This document shows, piece by piece, positions 54,195-62,637 of a DNA stretch of 64,000 bases (positions within the stretch are counted from its first letter, which is position 1; every line of letters begins with the position of its first letter). The translations under genes and the position numbers were made by a program. The DNA is from Rufibacter latericius (GTDB lineage: Bacteria > Bacteroidota > Bacteroidia > Cytophagales > Hymenobacteraceae): positions 1 to 64,000 of the forward strand of contig NZ_RJJD01000021.1 of NCBI RefSeq assembly GCF_003721515.1, read 5' to 3'. Under the pieces are notes generated by a model. The model was not told the origin of the DNA and made no database searches. It saw nothing but the letters and a program-made list of their open reading frames with translations.

Positions 54195-54797
54195 ATGAAA
54201 AAAATATGGATCACCTTCGGGGTCTTGCTTTCCCTGCTGGTGCTGTACAAGGTATTTTTCACCGAGGGAGACCTGAGGCGGGCTGGCATTAAACGCACCA
54301 GCCTAGACGGCCGGGACAAAGGATTTCACAACGATTCTACCTTGGCCAAACCGGTTCGGCTGGAGAAGAACTCCCCCGGATTGGGCGTGCTGGAAGGAAA
54401 ATATGTCACAAAAACCGACAGTTTGGTGGCCTTTGCCCTGCAACGGTACGGCACCGAGTACACTTACGGCGGCGTAACAGAAGAAGGCTTTGACTGCTCA
54501 GGGTTCATCACCTTCGTGTACAATCAGTTTGGGGTATCTATCCCTCACGGATCTGCGGCGCAAGCCAAACTGGGCGAAACCGTACCTGTGCAGGAAGCCA
54601 GAAAAGGCGATCTACTTATTTTCACCGGGACTAACCTGGAAGACCGCACCCCAGGCCATGTGGGCATTGTGATCACCAACCCGCCCAAGGCGGTGCAGTT
54701 CGTGCATTCTTCCTCCAATGGGGGTGTAAAAGTAAGCGAGTTAGAAGGTACCCTCTACCAGAAACGCTTCCTTGATGTTAGGCGCGTAATCCCGTAA
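54195..54797 (+). CDS. NlpC/P60 (C40) cell-wall peptidase
   Basis: A 200-residue cysteine peptidase cutting peptide bonds of peptidoglycan. The catalytic residues are Cys in EGFDCSGFITFVYNQFG, His in TPGHVGIVI and a third polar residue (His in QFVHSSSNGGVKVSE). A single N-terminal hydrophobic segment (about 3-20) is a membrane anchor or signal. The frame can start at ATG 54174, but ATG 54195 has AAAGG at the correct distance and gives a normal signal sequence (MKKIWITFG). A degenerate palindrome follows the stop codon. Confidence 0.9.
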   Translation: MKKIWITFGVLLSLLVLYKVFFTEGDLRRAGIKRTSLDGRDKGFHNDSTLAKPVRLEKNSPGLGVLEGKYVTKTDSLVAFALQRYGTEYTYGGVTEEGFDCSGFITFVYNQFGVSIPHGSAAQAKLGETVPVQEARKGDLLIFTGTNLEDRTPGHVGIVITNPPKAVQFVHSSSNGGVKVSELEGTLYQKRFLDVRRVIP

Positions 54798-54809
54798 TTT
54801 AACCCTTCC

Positions 54810-54847
54810 TGTTTCAGAGCTGTTTTTCAGAAAAGAGCCTTAAAAGA
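54810..54847. repeat. dispersed palindrome after NlpC/P60 gene
   Basis: TGTTTCAGAGCTGTTTTTC and AGAAAAGAGCCTTAAAAGA, 12 nt after the stop codon. Confidence 0.6.
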
Positions 54848-55053
54848 ATCAAAAACTGGTAAACTGCTGGTGCGGTTTAAGTCAGATGAACCTTCGGATT
54901 CTCCATCCTTGGAAGAGATTATATATTTTCAATCCCTGAACTGTATTTTAAAAGGAGCATTCCTCCTGACTTAAAGATTCGAAAATTCTTTAAGTGCAAG
55001 TTTTAAATAGTTGAGGGTCAGCACTTACCGCAATGAGCCCCGTAGTTTTCGGG
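54848..55053. other. intergenic stretch, nothing recognised
   Basis: About 200 AT-rich bases between the repeat copy and the candidate RNA's terminator. No gene or clear signal. Confidence 0.4.
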
Positions 55054-55346
55054 CAAAAAAATACCCGGCCACTGCAGTAGCCGGGTACGGAATCCTTTGA
55101 AATGGTATCAAGCGACACGAAAGAGAACTGCCTCTCAGTCGCATGGGCTACCTCATGCCGGATTCGCCAGTAGACAAAGTCTAGTTAGCAAGCTTCAACA
55201 CGGTTAACGGTTGACACATGAGCTAGGCTTAATACATTTTTACTGGGATTAGACACTTTTACCTCCTTTCTTTAAGTCCGACATAAACCCATCCGCTGCG
55301 CCAAGTAAATTATGGGTTTGCTAGAGAGGCCCGGAGCACTCGCTTC
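55054..55346 (-). ncRNA. candidate ~290-nt non-coding RNA of unknown class
   Basis: A 600-nt gap without credible coding frames contains a full minus-strand transcription unit: promoter-like elements (55354-55383), then a structured body, then a GC-rich hairpin with seven Ts (55087 to 55054). Within the body are a clear AAACCCAT...ATGGGTTT stem (about 55282-55319), a GAGAACTGCCTCTC hairpin (about 55123-55136) and CATGGGCTACCTCATG (about 55142-55157). I find no tmRNA, RNase P, SRP, 6S or T-box/TPP/cobalamin signature. It may be a new Bacteroidota RNA or an untranslated tail of the gene at 55401. Confidence 0.5.
55062..55087 (-). terminator. terminator of the candidate RNA
   Basis: TACCCGGC pairs with GCCGGGTA (outer 8 bp perfect, inner CACTG/CAGTA nearly so), then T7 on the minus strand. 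Confidence 0.75.
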
Positions 55347-55353
55347 CGTTTTA

Positions 55354-55383
55354 TAAAGTTAAAAGACGAGAAGATAGTTCAAA
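55354..55383 (-). promoter_or_regulatory. promoter-like elements of the candidate RNA
   Basis: On the minus strand TTTG (55383-55380), 18 nt, then TAACTTTA (55361-55354), one mismatch from TAnnTTTG. Predicted start about 55346. Confidence 0.45.
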
Positions 55384-55400
55384 AGGTTTGCTGAAAAAAT

Positions 55401-55778
55401 TTAAGTTTTATTTTCGTTCCCTGGCTCCCAAGTATTGAAGAAAACCCATATCCAGGCTATGGCCAGCAGAAACTCAACGATGGCATCTAACAGGTAAATA
55501 TCCAGGATTACTTCACGGGTGGCGTAGCGTACGTCAATAGCTCCCAGGCCCAAGGCACTGAAGAACCCAAGCATCATGGGGCTTCGCTCCTCTCGGGGCT
55601 GAAAGGCGGCAGTGATCAGGGCCGCGCCAATGGCCAATACCAGCATGCCCACGGTTACCACCAGCCATACCTCTTTCTTAGGACCGGTCACTGCCAGAAA
55701 ACTGGGCATGTGCACCAAAGGCCAGATTCCGGTTAAACTGAAGTAGATTCCCTGGATCAGTAAAAGCAGTTTTCGCAT
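55401..55778 (-). CDS. hypothetical four-helix membrane protein
   Basis: A 125-residue inner-membrane protein of unknown family with four hydrophobic segments (about 2-24, 38-60, 70-88 and 93-113). A Glu-Glu-Arg-Ser loop and GAIDVRYATREVI are the polar parts. The layout resembles small DoxX-like or DUF4345-type membrane proteins, but no motif fixes it. Monocistronic; the candidate RNA lies downstream on the same strand. Confidence 0.6.
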   Translation of the reverse strand: MRKLLLLIQGIYFSLTGIWPLVHMPSFLAVTGPKKEVWLVVTVGMLVLAIGAALITAAFQPREERSPMMLGFFSALGLGAIDVRYATREVILDIYLLDAIVEFLLAIAWIWVFFNTWEPGNENKT

Positions 55779-55894
55779 GGAAAATAGGTTTTAGGAGTGC
55801 TGCTCTGTATACGAAGAGAAACTTTTTCGCTCCTAAGTGTTTGGACCATAATTTGCTTATATTTAAAAAACCAAAATCCCTAACAACCACACGT

Positions 55895-56323
55895 ATGAGA
55901 AAGATCTATTTGTTAGCCCTTTTCCTTTGCTTGACTACTCTTAGCTGGGCTCAGAAAAAATCACCTATTGGTGTCTGGACAAACGAAGAGAAAGAAGCCC
56001 GTTTTGAGATTTACCAGTGTGGCGATAAGCTATGCGGTAAGATCATCTGGCTTAAAGAACCCAATAGAGACGGCAAACCAAAGGTGGATCAATTCAACCC
56101 TGATCCAAAACTGCAGAATCGGCCGGTGTTAGGATTGGTTTTCCTGAAGAACTTTGAAGCAGTGGAAAGTAACAAATGGGACGAAGGCACCATCTATGAT
56201 CCTAAATCTGGCAAAACCTATTCTTCTTACATGAAACTGTTGGGCAACGACAAACTGGAGGTGAAAGGCTACATTGGCATTTCCCTCATTGGGCGGTCGC
56301 AGACCTGGACACGGGTGCAATAA
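55895..56323 (+). CDS. DUF2147 periplasmic protein
   Basis: A 142-residue secreted protein with a signal peptide (about 1-19, ending SWAQ) and one DUF2147 domain: SPIGVWTNEEKEARFEIYQCGDKLCGKIIWLKEP, then FEAVESNKWDEGTIYDPKSGKTYSSYMKLLGNDKLEVKGYIGISLIGRSQTWTRV. The two Cys (C-x5-C) are a conserved pair, likely a disulfide. Function is unknown, though the fold is lipocalin-like. The frame opens at TTG 55841; ATG 55895 begins the signal peptide. A strong terminator follows. Confidence 0.9.
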   Translation: MRKIYLLALFLCLTTLSWAQKKSPIGVWTNEEKEARFEIYQCGDKLCGKIIWLKEPNRDGKPKVDQFNPDPKLQNRPVLGLVFLKNFEAVESNKWDEGTIYDPKSGKTYSSYMKLLGNDKLEVKGYIGISLIGRSQTWTRVQ

Positions 56324-56337
56324 TAAAAAAGTCTTAC

Positions 56338-56394
56338 AAGCCTAAAAGGAAAGCGGGAACCTTGATGAAGGTTCCCGCTTTGCTTTTAGGCCTT
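56338..56394 (+). terminator. long hairpin terminator after DUF2147 gene
   Basis: Inner stem AAAGCGGGAACCTT/AAGGTTCCCGCTTT with GATG loop, extended by outer AAGCCTAAAAG/CTTTTAGGCCTT. The outer part is palindrome-family sequence (compare CCTAAAAC and TTTTAGGCC), so again a terminator nested in a repeat copy. Confidence 0.85.
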
Positions 56395-56448
56395 TTTGTT
56401 CCGGGGGAAGGAGGTAAACCGGACCTAAAAAGAAATGGTTGGAGTGAG

Positions 56449-56952
56449 TTAGAAAAGATCTAGGATTGTGATTTTTTTGTCGCGGAAAGTGAAAGACTCC
56501 CCCTTGGTTTTTCCGGCCATGGCCTGGAATACCGGGGAAGCCGCCGAGATAGCGAAGTATTTCTCTCCGTCAATGTTTATCTCACCCAAACTCACCGAGA
56601 TAAAGTAGTTCTGGGCATCGGTGCGCACAATAGAACCCAAAGAAACATCTTCGTTCACTTTGCTCCTTACAATTCGTTTCAGGATGCTAAGTTTCCCGAT
56701 GGCTTCATCCAGTTGCTTGGCAAACATGTCGCGTTGGATGTGGCAGGCCTCTCTGAAAGACTCGAATTTATCTTCAATGGCGCCCTGACTTTCGTTGGCG
56801 CTGGATTGGGCCTCTTCCATGGCTTGCCGGGCATGGTCTACAAAATCGGTCTGCTGTCGCAAACATTCGTCCAGTAACCTATGCTTTATCTCAAGGTCAA
56901 GGGTAGTGTCAGTAGTCATAGACATAGTTTTATAAGGTGTAATAGTTGACAA
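56449..56952 (-). CDS. GreA/GreB-like C-terminal domain protein
   Basis: A 167-residue cytosolic protein. An N-terminal helical region likely to coil (about 20-95, with EIKHRLLDECLRQQTDFVDHARQAMEEAQ) is followed by a domain like the FKBP-fold C-terminus of Gre factors (VSLGSIVRTDAQNYFISVS, then ISAASPVFQAMAGKTKGESFTF). The ASPVFQAMAGKTKGE segment matches Gre's 'SPLGRALLGKKVGD'. The acidic tip of true Gre coiled coils is not obvious, so binding to RNA polymerase is likely but transcript cleavage is not assured. ATG codons at 56925 or 56919 are alternative starts. Confidence 0.8.
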   Translation of the reverse strand: MSTITPYKTMSMTTDTTLDLEIKHRLLDECLRQQTDFVDHARQAMEEAQSSANESQGAIEDKFESFREACHIQRDMFAKQLDEAIGKLSILKRIVRSKVNEDVSLGSIVRTDAQNYFISVSLGEINIDGEKYFAISAASPVFQAMAGKTKGESFTFRDKKITILDLF

Positions 56953-57010
56953 TGGCTGCTTCTGAGACCCAAAAGGAAATGATCCACTCCTCTGAGGGTA
57001 ACAAAAGCTG

Positions 57011-57046
57011 CTTTCAGGCTTCTTTTAGGAAATGTGGCGTAAAACG
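57011..57046. repeat. dispersed palindrome, degenerate copy
   Basis: CTTTCAGGCTTCTTTT and AAATGTGGCGTAAAACGG; 58 nt upstream of the Gre-like gene and 94 nt downstream of the M1 gene's end. Confidence 0.4.
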
Positions 57047-57140
57047 GTAAAGAAGCAGTTCAGATGAACTCGCAAAGCTTTAAACTGATAAACTAAACTT
57101 TTGTTGGGAAAAAACAATCAAAAAAAGAAGAATATTAGTA

Positions 57141-59132
57141 TTAAAGCTTCAAAATGCGTAGTTGTGTCTTTACATCCGGGTACAAAATCTCCAGAATATA
57201 GGCCCCAGCCCCCAAATCAGCGATGGAGAAAGTACGGCCACTTGGCGCAAAGGTCCTGATGTGCCGCCCCACCATGTCATAGATGGAAATTTGCTGCGGC
57301 ACCCCGCTCCCTCCTTTCTGGTTTACTTCACCAAACGTGGGATTTGGGTAAACTGAAACGCTAGTGTTCTCGGCAGGGATCAGGGAAGGATCGTTTGCGA
57401 TTGGGTTCACAATTGCCAAAAGCCACTCATTAGGATCTGCCTTAATCTCCAGAACCTCCCCAGGTATCCCTAATTGATAATCTTCAGTTAGGTCTTCCTG
57501 TTGCACCATTATCAGAGTGTCTTTCACCGTGGTAGTAATCAGGAATTCCACCTCGGTTTTGAAGAAAGGCGTAGCCGGGCTGGACGGCGATTGCTTACTT
57601 CTGAGGTACAGTTGGTTTCCCTTTTGAGCCCATGTGACATCAAAGATCGGGTATCCCTCACCATACACCCACTGATCAAAGAAATACTGAAAGGAACGTC
57701 CGCTCACCCGCTCCACCACCCTTTGGAAGTTCCTGGTATCAGCTACTTTATATTTAAACTCTTCACGGAAGGCTTGAAGTACCTGAAAAAGCAAAGCATC
57801 TGACTGTAAAGCGTGCCGCAGCATGTGCAGCACCAGGGCACCTTTGCGGTAGGAAAGTGTGGAACTGAAGATCCGGGGCACAAATGTGCTGTCCTTCACG
57901 AACACTGATCCTTGGGGCTGGCTAAGGGCTCCTGTATTGGCCCTGTCTAACCAGTTAGACCGCTCGGTGGGAAGAAGCTTTTCAATGGCTAGTAATTCAC
58001 CGTAAGAGGCAAAGCCCTCGTTCAGCCAGATGTGGCTCCAGTCTCTGCAGGTGACCTCATCACCCCACCATTGGTGGGCCAGTTCATGGGCCGTGAGGGT
58101 GAATTCAAAGGTGGACTGGGTAGACATGGTCTGGTGCTCCATGCCACCGCCAATGGGTGCCATACTGTGGCCATATTTCTCTTTGTGGAAAGGGTACAAA
58201 CCCCATAAATCAGAGAACAGCTGCAGGAACTGGCCGGTGCGGTCCAATTCTGTTTTAAAGGTAGAAAGTGCTGACGGGTAAAGGTAGTTCTGAACCAACA
58301 CGGGCTTAGGAGCACCGGACAAAGGTACCTGGTAAGAATATTCCTCGTAGGAAGACACGGCCACCGAGATCAGGTAATAGGCAATGGGGTAATGGGACTT
58401 CCACTCATACCGATGTTTTTGGTTGGCCAAAGGCGTCACCCGTTGCAGAATCCCGTTCGACCCCACTTTGTTGGCTACATCGGTGGTGACCCAGACCTCC
58501 ACCGAATCGGCTTTGTCTTCCAGCAACTGTTTGCAAGGAAACCACTCAGAGGCGGCAAAAGGCTCACTTAAACTCCAGGTCACCTGCTTACCCCACGGGG
58601 CAGCAATGGCCGTATTGAACCCATTGCCAATGGCGGCCCCCGCCCCAGAAGGTGCCCTGCCCACGTAAAACACCTGAACCCTGAATTTTTCCTGCTGCCC
58701 TATTACCGCCGGCAACTGAGCAATCACTTCGCTTCCATTACGGGTTACCGAGCAGGCTACCCCATTTAACAAAACCTGCTGGATGGTAAAATTAGGGTGT
58801 AGCTCGAAAGCGATCTGAGAAAGGTTGTTCTGCGTGGCCGAAGCATAAAGCTGCACGTTTCCGGCAATGTCCAGGGAATTACGCTCCAAAGCCAAATCCA
58901 GCTTGTACCAGTGAAGGTCATATTGTCGCATAAGGGAACGGTGCTCCTCAGAGGTGATGCCGTCTGCCAGCAGCAAAGAGGTTGTTGAAATACGGGAAGC
59001 GGCACACGGATGAATGTCTTTATCCTGGGCTTGAGCAGATAATGGCAATGCAACTAATAACCAAAAGCTTTTACAAAGGACAAAAAGCCTATAAAAAGAA
59101 GAATAAAAGAATGCAGGTAGAGGTGATGTCAT
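57141..59132 (-). CDS. secreted M1-family aminopeptidase with T9SS sorting domain
   Basis: A 663-residue extracellular zinc peptidase. Signal peptide (about 1-35, ending SAQAQ), N-terminal beta-saddle domain, catalytic domain with GGGMEHQTMS (substrate-binding GxMEN-like), HELAHQWWGDEVT (HExxH zinc motif) and its downstream Glu in NEGFASYGELLA. At the C-terminus (about 590-663) there is a type A T9SS sorting domain: VYPNPTFGEVNQKG, ISIYDMVGRHIRTF, LGAGAYILEI. It should leave the cell through the type IX system. The frame opens at TTG 59180, but ATG 59132 begins a proper signal peptide. Confidence 0.93.
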   Translation of the reverse strand: MTSPLPAFFYSSFYRLFVLCKSFWLLVALPLSAQAQDKDIHPCAASRISTTSLLLADGITSEEHRSLMRQYDLHWYKLDLALERNSLDIAGNVQLYASATQNNLSQIAFELHPNFTIQQVLLNGVACSVTRNGSEVIAQLPAVIGQQEKFRVQVFYVGRAPSGAGAAIGNGFNTAIAAPWGKQVTWSLSEPFAASEWFPCKQLLEDKADSVEVWVTTDVANKVGSNGILQRVTPLANQKHRYEWKSHYPIAYYLISVAVSSYEEYSYQVPLSGAPKPVLVQNYLYPSALSTFKTELDRTGQFLQLFSDLWGLYPFHKEKYGHSMAPIGGGMEHQTMSTQSTFEFTLTAHELAHQWWGDEVTCRDWSHIWLNEGFASYGELLAIEKLLPTERSNWLDRANTGALSQPQGSVFVKDSTFVPRIFSSTLSYRKGALVLHMLRHALQSDALLFQVLQAFREEFKYKVADTRNFQRVVERVSGRSFQYFFDQWVYGEGYPIFDVTWAQKGNQLYLRSKQSPSSPATPFFKTEVEFLITTTVKDTLIMVQQEDLTEDYQLGIPGEVLEIKADPNEWLLAIVNPIANDPSLIPAENTSVSVYPNPTFGEVNQKGGSGVPQQISIYDMVGRHIRTFAPSGRTFSIADLGAGAYILEILYPDVKTQLRILKL

Positions 59133-59180
59133 ACTCGTGCTATACGGTTCGGCCCTAAAATACTCAATCCGGAAACGCAA

Positions 59181-59211
59181 AAAAGGCCCGAAAATTTCTT
59201 TCAGGCCTTTT
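59181..59211 (-). terminator. terminator after T9SS cargo gene
   Basis: AAAAGGCCCGAAA pairs with TTTCAGGCCTTTT (one mismatch), then T-rich on the minus strand. Confidence 0.7.
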
Positions 59212-59233
59212 CTCCAAACCTACAGCCAAAACG

Positions 59234-60310
59234 CTACTCTACGACAACTTTCCCAGACTGAGCTGATTTCCCTAGTTGCACCTGAACCACATACAATCCT
59301 TTTCCAAATTTTGTCAGATCATATCGCTTGTACACTTGGCCCTGCACTGTACCAAGGTCATCCTGGTAAACGGTCTTGCCCTGACTGTCTACCACCCGAA
59401 CCTGTGATTTGGCCTTCTTTTGGGAAAAGAAGTTGATATTCACCTCTCCGTTTGTAGGGTTAGGGAAAAGCTGAAGTTCAATGGGAGCTGGTATCGCCTC
59501 CTTTTTCTTGCTCTTCTTAGAGGCTTTAAGCGTTTCTTTTTTCCTGATGGAAGTATTTTCCCCGGCTTCTTTCAGGAGAATGATCCGGTCCTGACCTGGG
59601 TTCCGTAACCGGATGATGTTGTAATCACCGGTTTCCAGGATCTCTTTGGGGCCGTTTTCCCCTAACTTGCGTATTTTCATCTCCCCTGAGGAGAGATCCT
59701 TCTCCACCCGAATGGTTTCGTTCAGCAATAAGGTATCAACCTTAATCTGTAATACACTGTCTATTCTAAGGAAGCGGATAGTTGGATTCAGGGAATCCAC
59801 CGTTATTGCCCGGTGCAGGATGTTGGGGTTCCCGGAGATGGTAAGGGCCTTGGCCACTATTTCATTCACGGAGTCTCTCAGCAGCAGATGATCACCGAAT
59901 ACCTTTACTGCCTTCAACCTGGTGAACACAGAATCCGCAACCCGGGCCCTGAAAACGGTAGACCTCAAGGAATCATGGCCTGCCAAGGGTAAGTACCTAA
60001 TTACATCAAAGTCCTTGTTGGTGGACATGCGTAGGGATTTCATTTCCTTTGCCCCCAGCCGCTTAAAGGAAATGGTATCGGTTTTCAGTTTCTGTACAGC
60101 CTCCAGGTAGGTAGTTCCTTCTGCAATGGTCAAAGTGGTGTCCAGAACATAATAGGTACCGCCTTCCTGCTTTACTATTTTCACTTTTGCCTTCCCTGTG
60201 GGTGCCTTCCGAGTCTTACCTTTTTCCTGTGCCTGGGCCGGTATAAATGTGCTTAAAAAGACGAGCAACAGCATCACCAGGGGCAACCATGTGTATTGTT
60301 TCTTTCTCAT
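59234..60310 (-). CDS. secreted protein with T9SS type A sorting domain
   Basis: A 358-residue secreted protein of unknown main function. Signal peptide (about 1-28, ending PAQAQ), then a Lys/Thr-rich region with a chain of repeated beta-like segments (residues 60-255; many 'DSV-x-L' and 'LRN/TIR-x-L' patterns), then the standard C-terminal sorting domain (about 280-358): LQLFPNPTNGEVNINFF, VRVVDSQGKTVYQDDL, KFGKGLYVVQVQLG. The middle part has no catalytic motif I recognise. It is divergent from the sensor kinase gene and its promoter shares the GTTAAAG array, so it is a likely target of that system. Confidence 0.8.
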   Translation of the reverse strand: MRKKQYTWLPLVMLLLVFLSTFIPAQAQEKGKTRKAPTGKAKVKIVKQEGGTYYVLDTTLTIAEGTTYLEAVQKLKTDTISFKRLGAKEMKSLRMSTNKDFDVIRYLPLAGHDSLRSTVFRARVADSVFTRLKAVKVFGDHLLLRDSVNEIVAKALTISGNPNILHRAITVDSLNPTIRFLRIDSVLQIKVDTLLLNETIRVEKDLSSGEMKIRKLGENGPKEILETGDYNIIRLRNPGQDRIILLKEAGENTSIRKKETLKASKKSKKKEAIPAPIELQLFPNPTNGEVNINFFSQKKAKSQVRVVDSQGKTVYQDDLGTVQGQVYKRYDLTKFGKGLYVVQVQLGKSAQSGKVVVE

Positions 60311-60369
60311 AACAATTGTAATTTAGGTGAGGGTATTTGTTTGATCTACACAATATTACCGGGTTACTG

Positions 60370-60419
60370 GTTAGAAAGAGGTTAAGGCCAGGTTAAAGTC
60401 TGTTAAAGAAAAGTTAAAG
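60370..60419. promoter_or_regulatory. array of five GTTARRR heptamers, probable response-regulator sites
   Basis: GTTAGAA, GTTAAGG, GTTAAAG, GTTAAAG and GTTAAAG start at 60370, 60381, 60392, 60402 and 60413, spaced 11, 11, 10, 11 bp, one helical turn apart. OmpR-family regulators bind such direct repeats. The array sits just upstream of the kinase promoter and faces the T9SS gene. Confidence 0.7.
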
Positions 60420-60444
60420 AAATGTTTGGCCTCAAATAAGCCTT

Positions 60445-60452
60445 TATCTTTG
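60445..60452 (+). promoter_or_regulatory. -7 box TATCTTTG of the kinase operon
   Basis: Exact TAnnTTTG match only 5 nt before the ATG, implying a nearly leaderless mRNA; TTTG at 60425-60428 may serve as -33. Confidence 0.5.
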
Positions 60453-60457
60453 TAGAG

Positions 60458-62608
60458 ATGAGAAAGAAAACATTGCTTTGGGTCATTGTACTGATGACGA
60501 TCTCTCTGGTAGGGCTGATCGGGTTCCAGGTCTACTGGATCCACCATGCAGTACTGATGGAAGAGGAGGTTTTTGACCGGAACGTGAACGATGCGCTGCA
60601 ACAGGTGGCCCGCCGGCTGGAAACCAAGGAAGCGGTGTACTACCTGAATGAGAAAGCGCCCCAGATCAGGGCCGCTGCCTTATCACCAGAAAACCCTACC
60701 GCTTCAGAACAAAAGCAGCCCGCCACAGCCAAACTTGTCAGAAAAGAAAAAAAGCAAATCAAGGTAACCATAGCGGAACCAGCTTCTGCCCCTGCAAAAC
60801 CTGCACAGGCCAGTCCCCATCCCGCTCCTACCCGGCTTTCTTTGGCACCGGTAAAAGTAATGGTCACCCAATCAGAGGCCCTGGCGATTTCCAAAGCACA
60901 GGAATTGCAAGGCAGAACCTACATTAGAGGAGCCCGGCCAGCTTCGCCCCAGGGAGACCACTTAGAGATCTTCGGGGAAGGTGCTACTGATTCGGTGGTC
61001 ATCTGGAAAATACTGGCTTCGCAAAAACCTCAGATAGATTCCTTCATCAAGAAAAGTAACTCCCGCCATTTCCAGCGGGCAAAAGTAGATTCTGCGTTCG
61101 TGCTAAGGATGAGCCACGATTCGGTTACCAGAAGAAAGCAACACGAGTTGCTCCGCCTGAATCCAATAAACATTAAGTCGGTGAATGTGAGGGGAAAACT
61201 AATTGATGTATTCACCGATACTTTAGTAAGCCAGAACCTTTGGCAGGCGATAACCCTTTCCTCAGATTCCACCTTAAACCGCCTTACCCGCTATTATCCC
61301 GCCATCAAAAGCTCTGGGCGTACGGCGGCCTCGGTAGTATATGGTTCTACCAAAGGGCATCCGGCTCCGCCTGCCCCAATAGCTCCGCCGCAGCCCAAAC
61401 TGGTATCTGAGGCATCGGAACAAGTCAGCCGCATAAAACCGCAGGAGAAAAACAAGCACCAGAAAGCCGAAGCTAAAGCCCAGCACCTGAACAAGGTGAT
61501 GCAGCAGATGGCGGTAGAATACGTCCGGAAAGAGATGCCCTTGGAGGAACGGCTGGAGCAACTGAATGTAAATCAACTGCTCACAGATGAGTTGGCAAAC
61601 CACCACATCTCTTCTCCTTATACGTGCACCTTGGAAAGAGCCACCAGTTCCAGTTACCCCAACATCATTTTGGCTTCGTCTAGTGACGTGCTGCTCCCTA
61701 ACAACCTGCGGGAAAATGAATACGCGGTGCGCCTTTTCCCCAATGATGTCATGACGGCTCCGGGCTTTTTAATGCTGACCTTTCCAGACCGTAACGTGTA
61801 TGTGTGGCAGAGTTTGCTCCTCCCGTCAGCTATTTCGGTGCTGTTCACGCTCATCATCATCCTGACGTTCTCCTTCACCCTCTACACCATCCTGCGGCAA
61901 AAGAAAATCTCAGAGATCAAAAACGATTTCATCAACAACATGACGCATGAGTTCAAGACGCCCATCGCTACTATTTCGTTGGCCCTGGATGCCCTGGTAA
62001 ACCCCAAAGTACGGAAAGACGAGGTTCGGGTAGATTATTACGCCCGCATCATCAAAGACGAGAACAAGCGCATGCACCAGCAGGTAGAAAAAGTGCTGCA
62101 AACGGCCCAGATGGAGCGCAAAACCCTGCAGTTGGCCTTTGAAGAAGTAGACGTGCATCAACTCATCAGGAAAGCCGCCGAGCCGTTCCAACTTCATATT
62201 GAGCAACGCCAGGGAAATCTGGACCTGAAACTGGAGGCACGTACTCCGTATGTCTGGGCTGATCCCGGCCACTTAGCCAATATGATCGGCAACCTGCTGG
62301 ACAACGCGAACAAGTACTCACCCAACGCCCCTAAGATCGTCATCCAGACCACCACCATTGCCAAAGGGCTGCACATATCGGTGGAGGATCAGGGCACGGG
62401 CATGTCGCGGGAGGCGCAGAAAAGGGTGTTTGACAAGTTCTACCGCGTACCTACCGGCAACGTGCACAACGTGAAAGGCTTCGGGCTGGGGCTGAGTTAC
62501 GTTAAAACCATGGCCGAAGCGCACGCAGGCACCATTCACCTGCGCAGTGAATTAGGCAAAGGCAGCAAGTTTACGCTTTGGCTCCCTTTTCAGAAAAACG
62601 TCAGTTAA
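60458..62608 (+). CDS. two-component sensor histidine kinase
   Basis: A 716-residue inner-membrane sensor. TM1 is at about residues 8-28. A very large periplasmic region (about 29-450) is partly Ala/Pro/Gln/Lys-rich and disordered (60-130 and 280-345). TM2 (about 453-480) leads straight to the kinase core, without a HAMP domain. H box: NNMTHEFKTPIATI with His497; N box: MIGNLLDNANKYSP; G boxes: VEDQGTGMS and GFGLGLSYV. It phosphorylates the response regulator coded 29 nt downstream. The stimulus is unknown. Confidence 0.93.
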   Translation: MRKKTLLWVIVLMTISLVGLIGFQVYWIHHAVLMEEEVFDRNVNDALQQVARRLETKEAVYYLNEKAPQIRAAALSPENPTASEQKQPATAKLVRKEKKQIKVTIAEPASAPAKPAQASPHPAPTRLSLAPVKVMVTQSEALAISKAQELQGRTYIRGARPASPQGDHLEIFGEGATDSVVIWKILASQKPQIDSFIKKSNSRHFQRAKVDSAFVLRMSHDSVTRRKQHELLRLNPINIKSVNVRGKLIDVFTDTLVSQNLWQAITLSSDSTLNRLTRYYPAIKSSGRTAASVVYGSTKGHPAPPAPIAPPQPKLVSEASEQVSRIKPQEKNKHQKAEAKAQHLNKVMQQMAVEYVRKEMPLEERLEQLNVNQLLTDELANHHISSPYTCTLERATSSSYPNIILASSSDVLLPNNLRENEYAVRLFPNDVMTAPGFLMLTFPDRNVYVWQSLLLPSAISVLFTLIIILTFSFTLYTILRQKKISEIKNDFINNMTHEFKTPIATISLALDALVNPKVRKDEVRVDYYARIIKDENKRMHQQVEKVLQTAQMERKTLQLAFEEVDVHQLIRKAAEPFQLHIEQRQGNLDLKLEARTPYVWADPGHLANMIGNLLDNANKYSPNAPKIVIQTTTIAKGLHISVEDQGTGMSREAQKRVFDKFYRVPTGNVHNVKGFGLGLSYVKTMAEAHAGTIHLRSELGKGSKFTLWLPFQKNVS

Positions 62609-62637
62609 ACGATCCTTTATTCTAACCGCATATTCCC

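Noticed and set aside
55094-55250. TPP- or cobalamin-riboswitch-like fragments in the candidate RNA
   Set aside because: A CTGAGAGG-like string and a nearby TGATACC occur, but the other conserved parts and a downstream target gene are missing.
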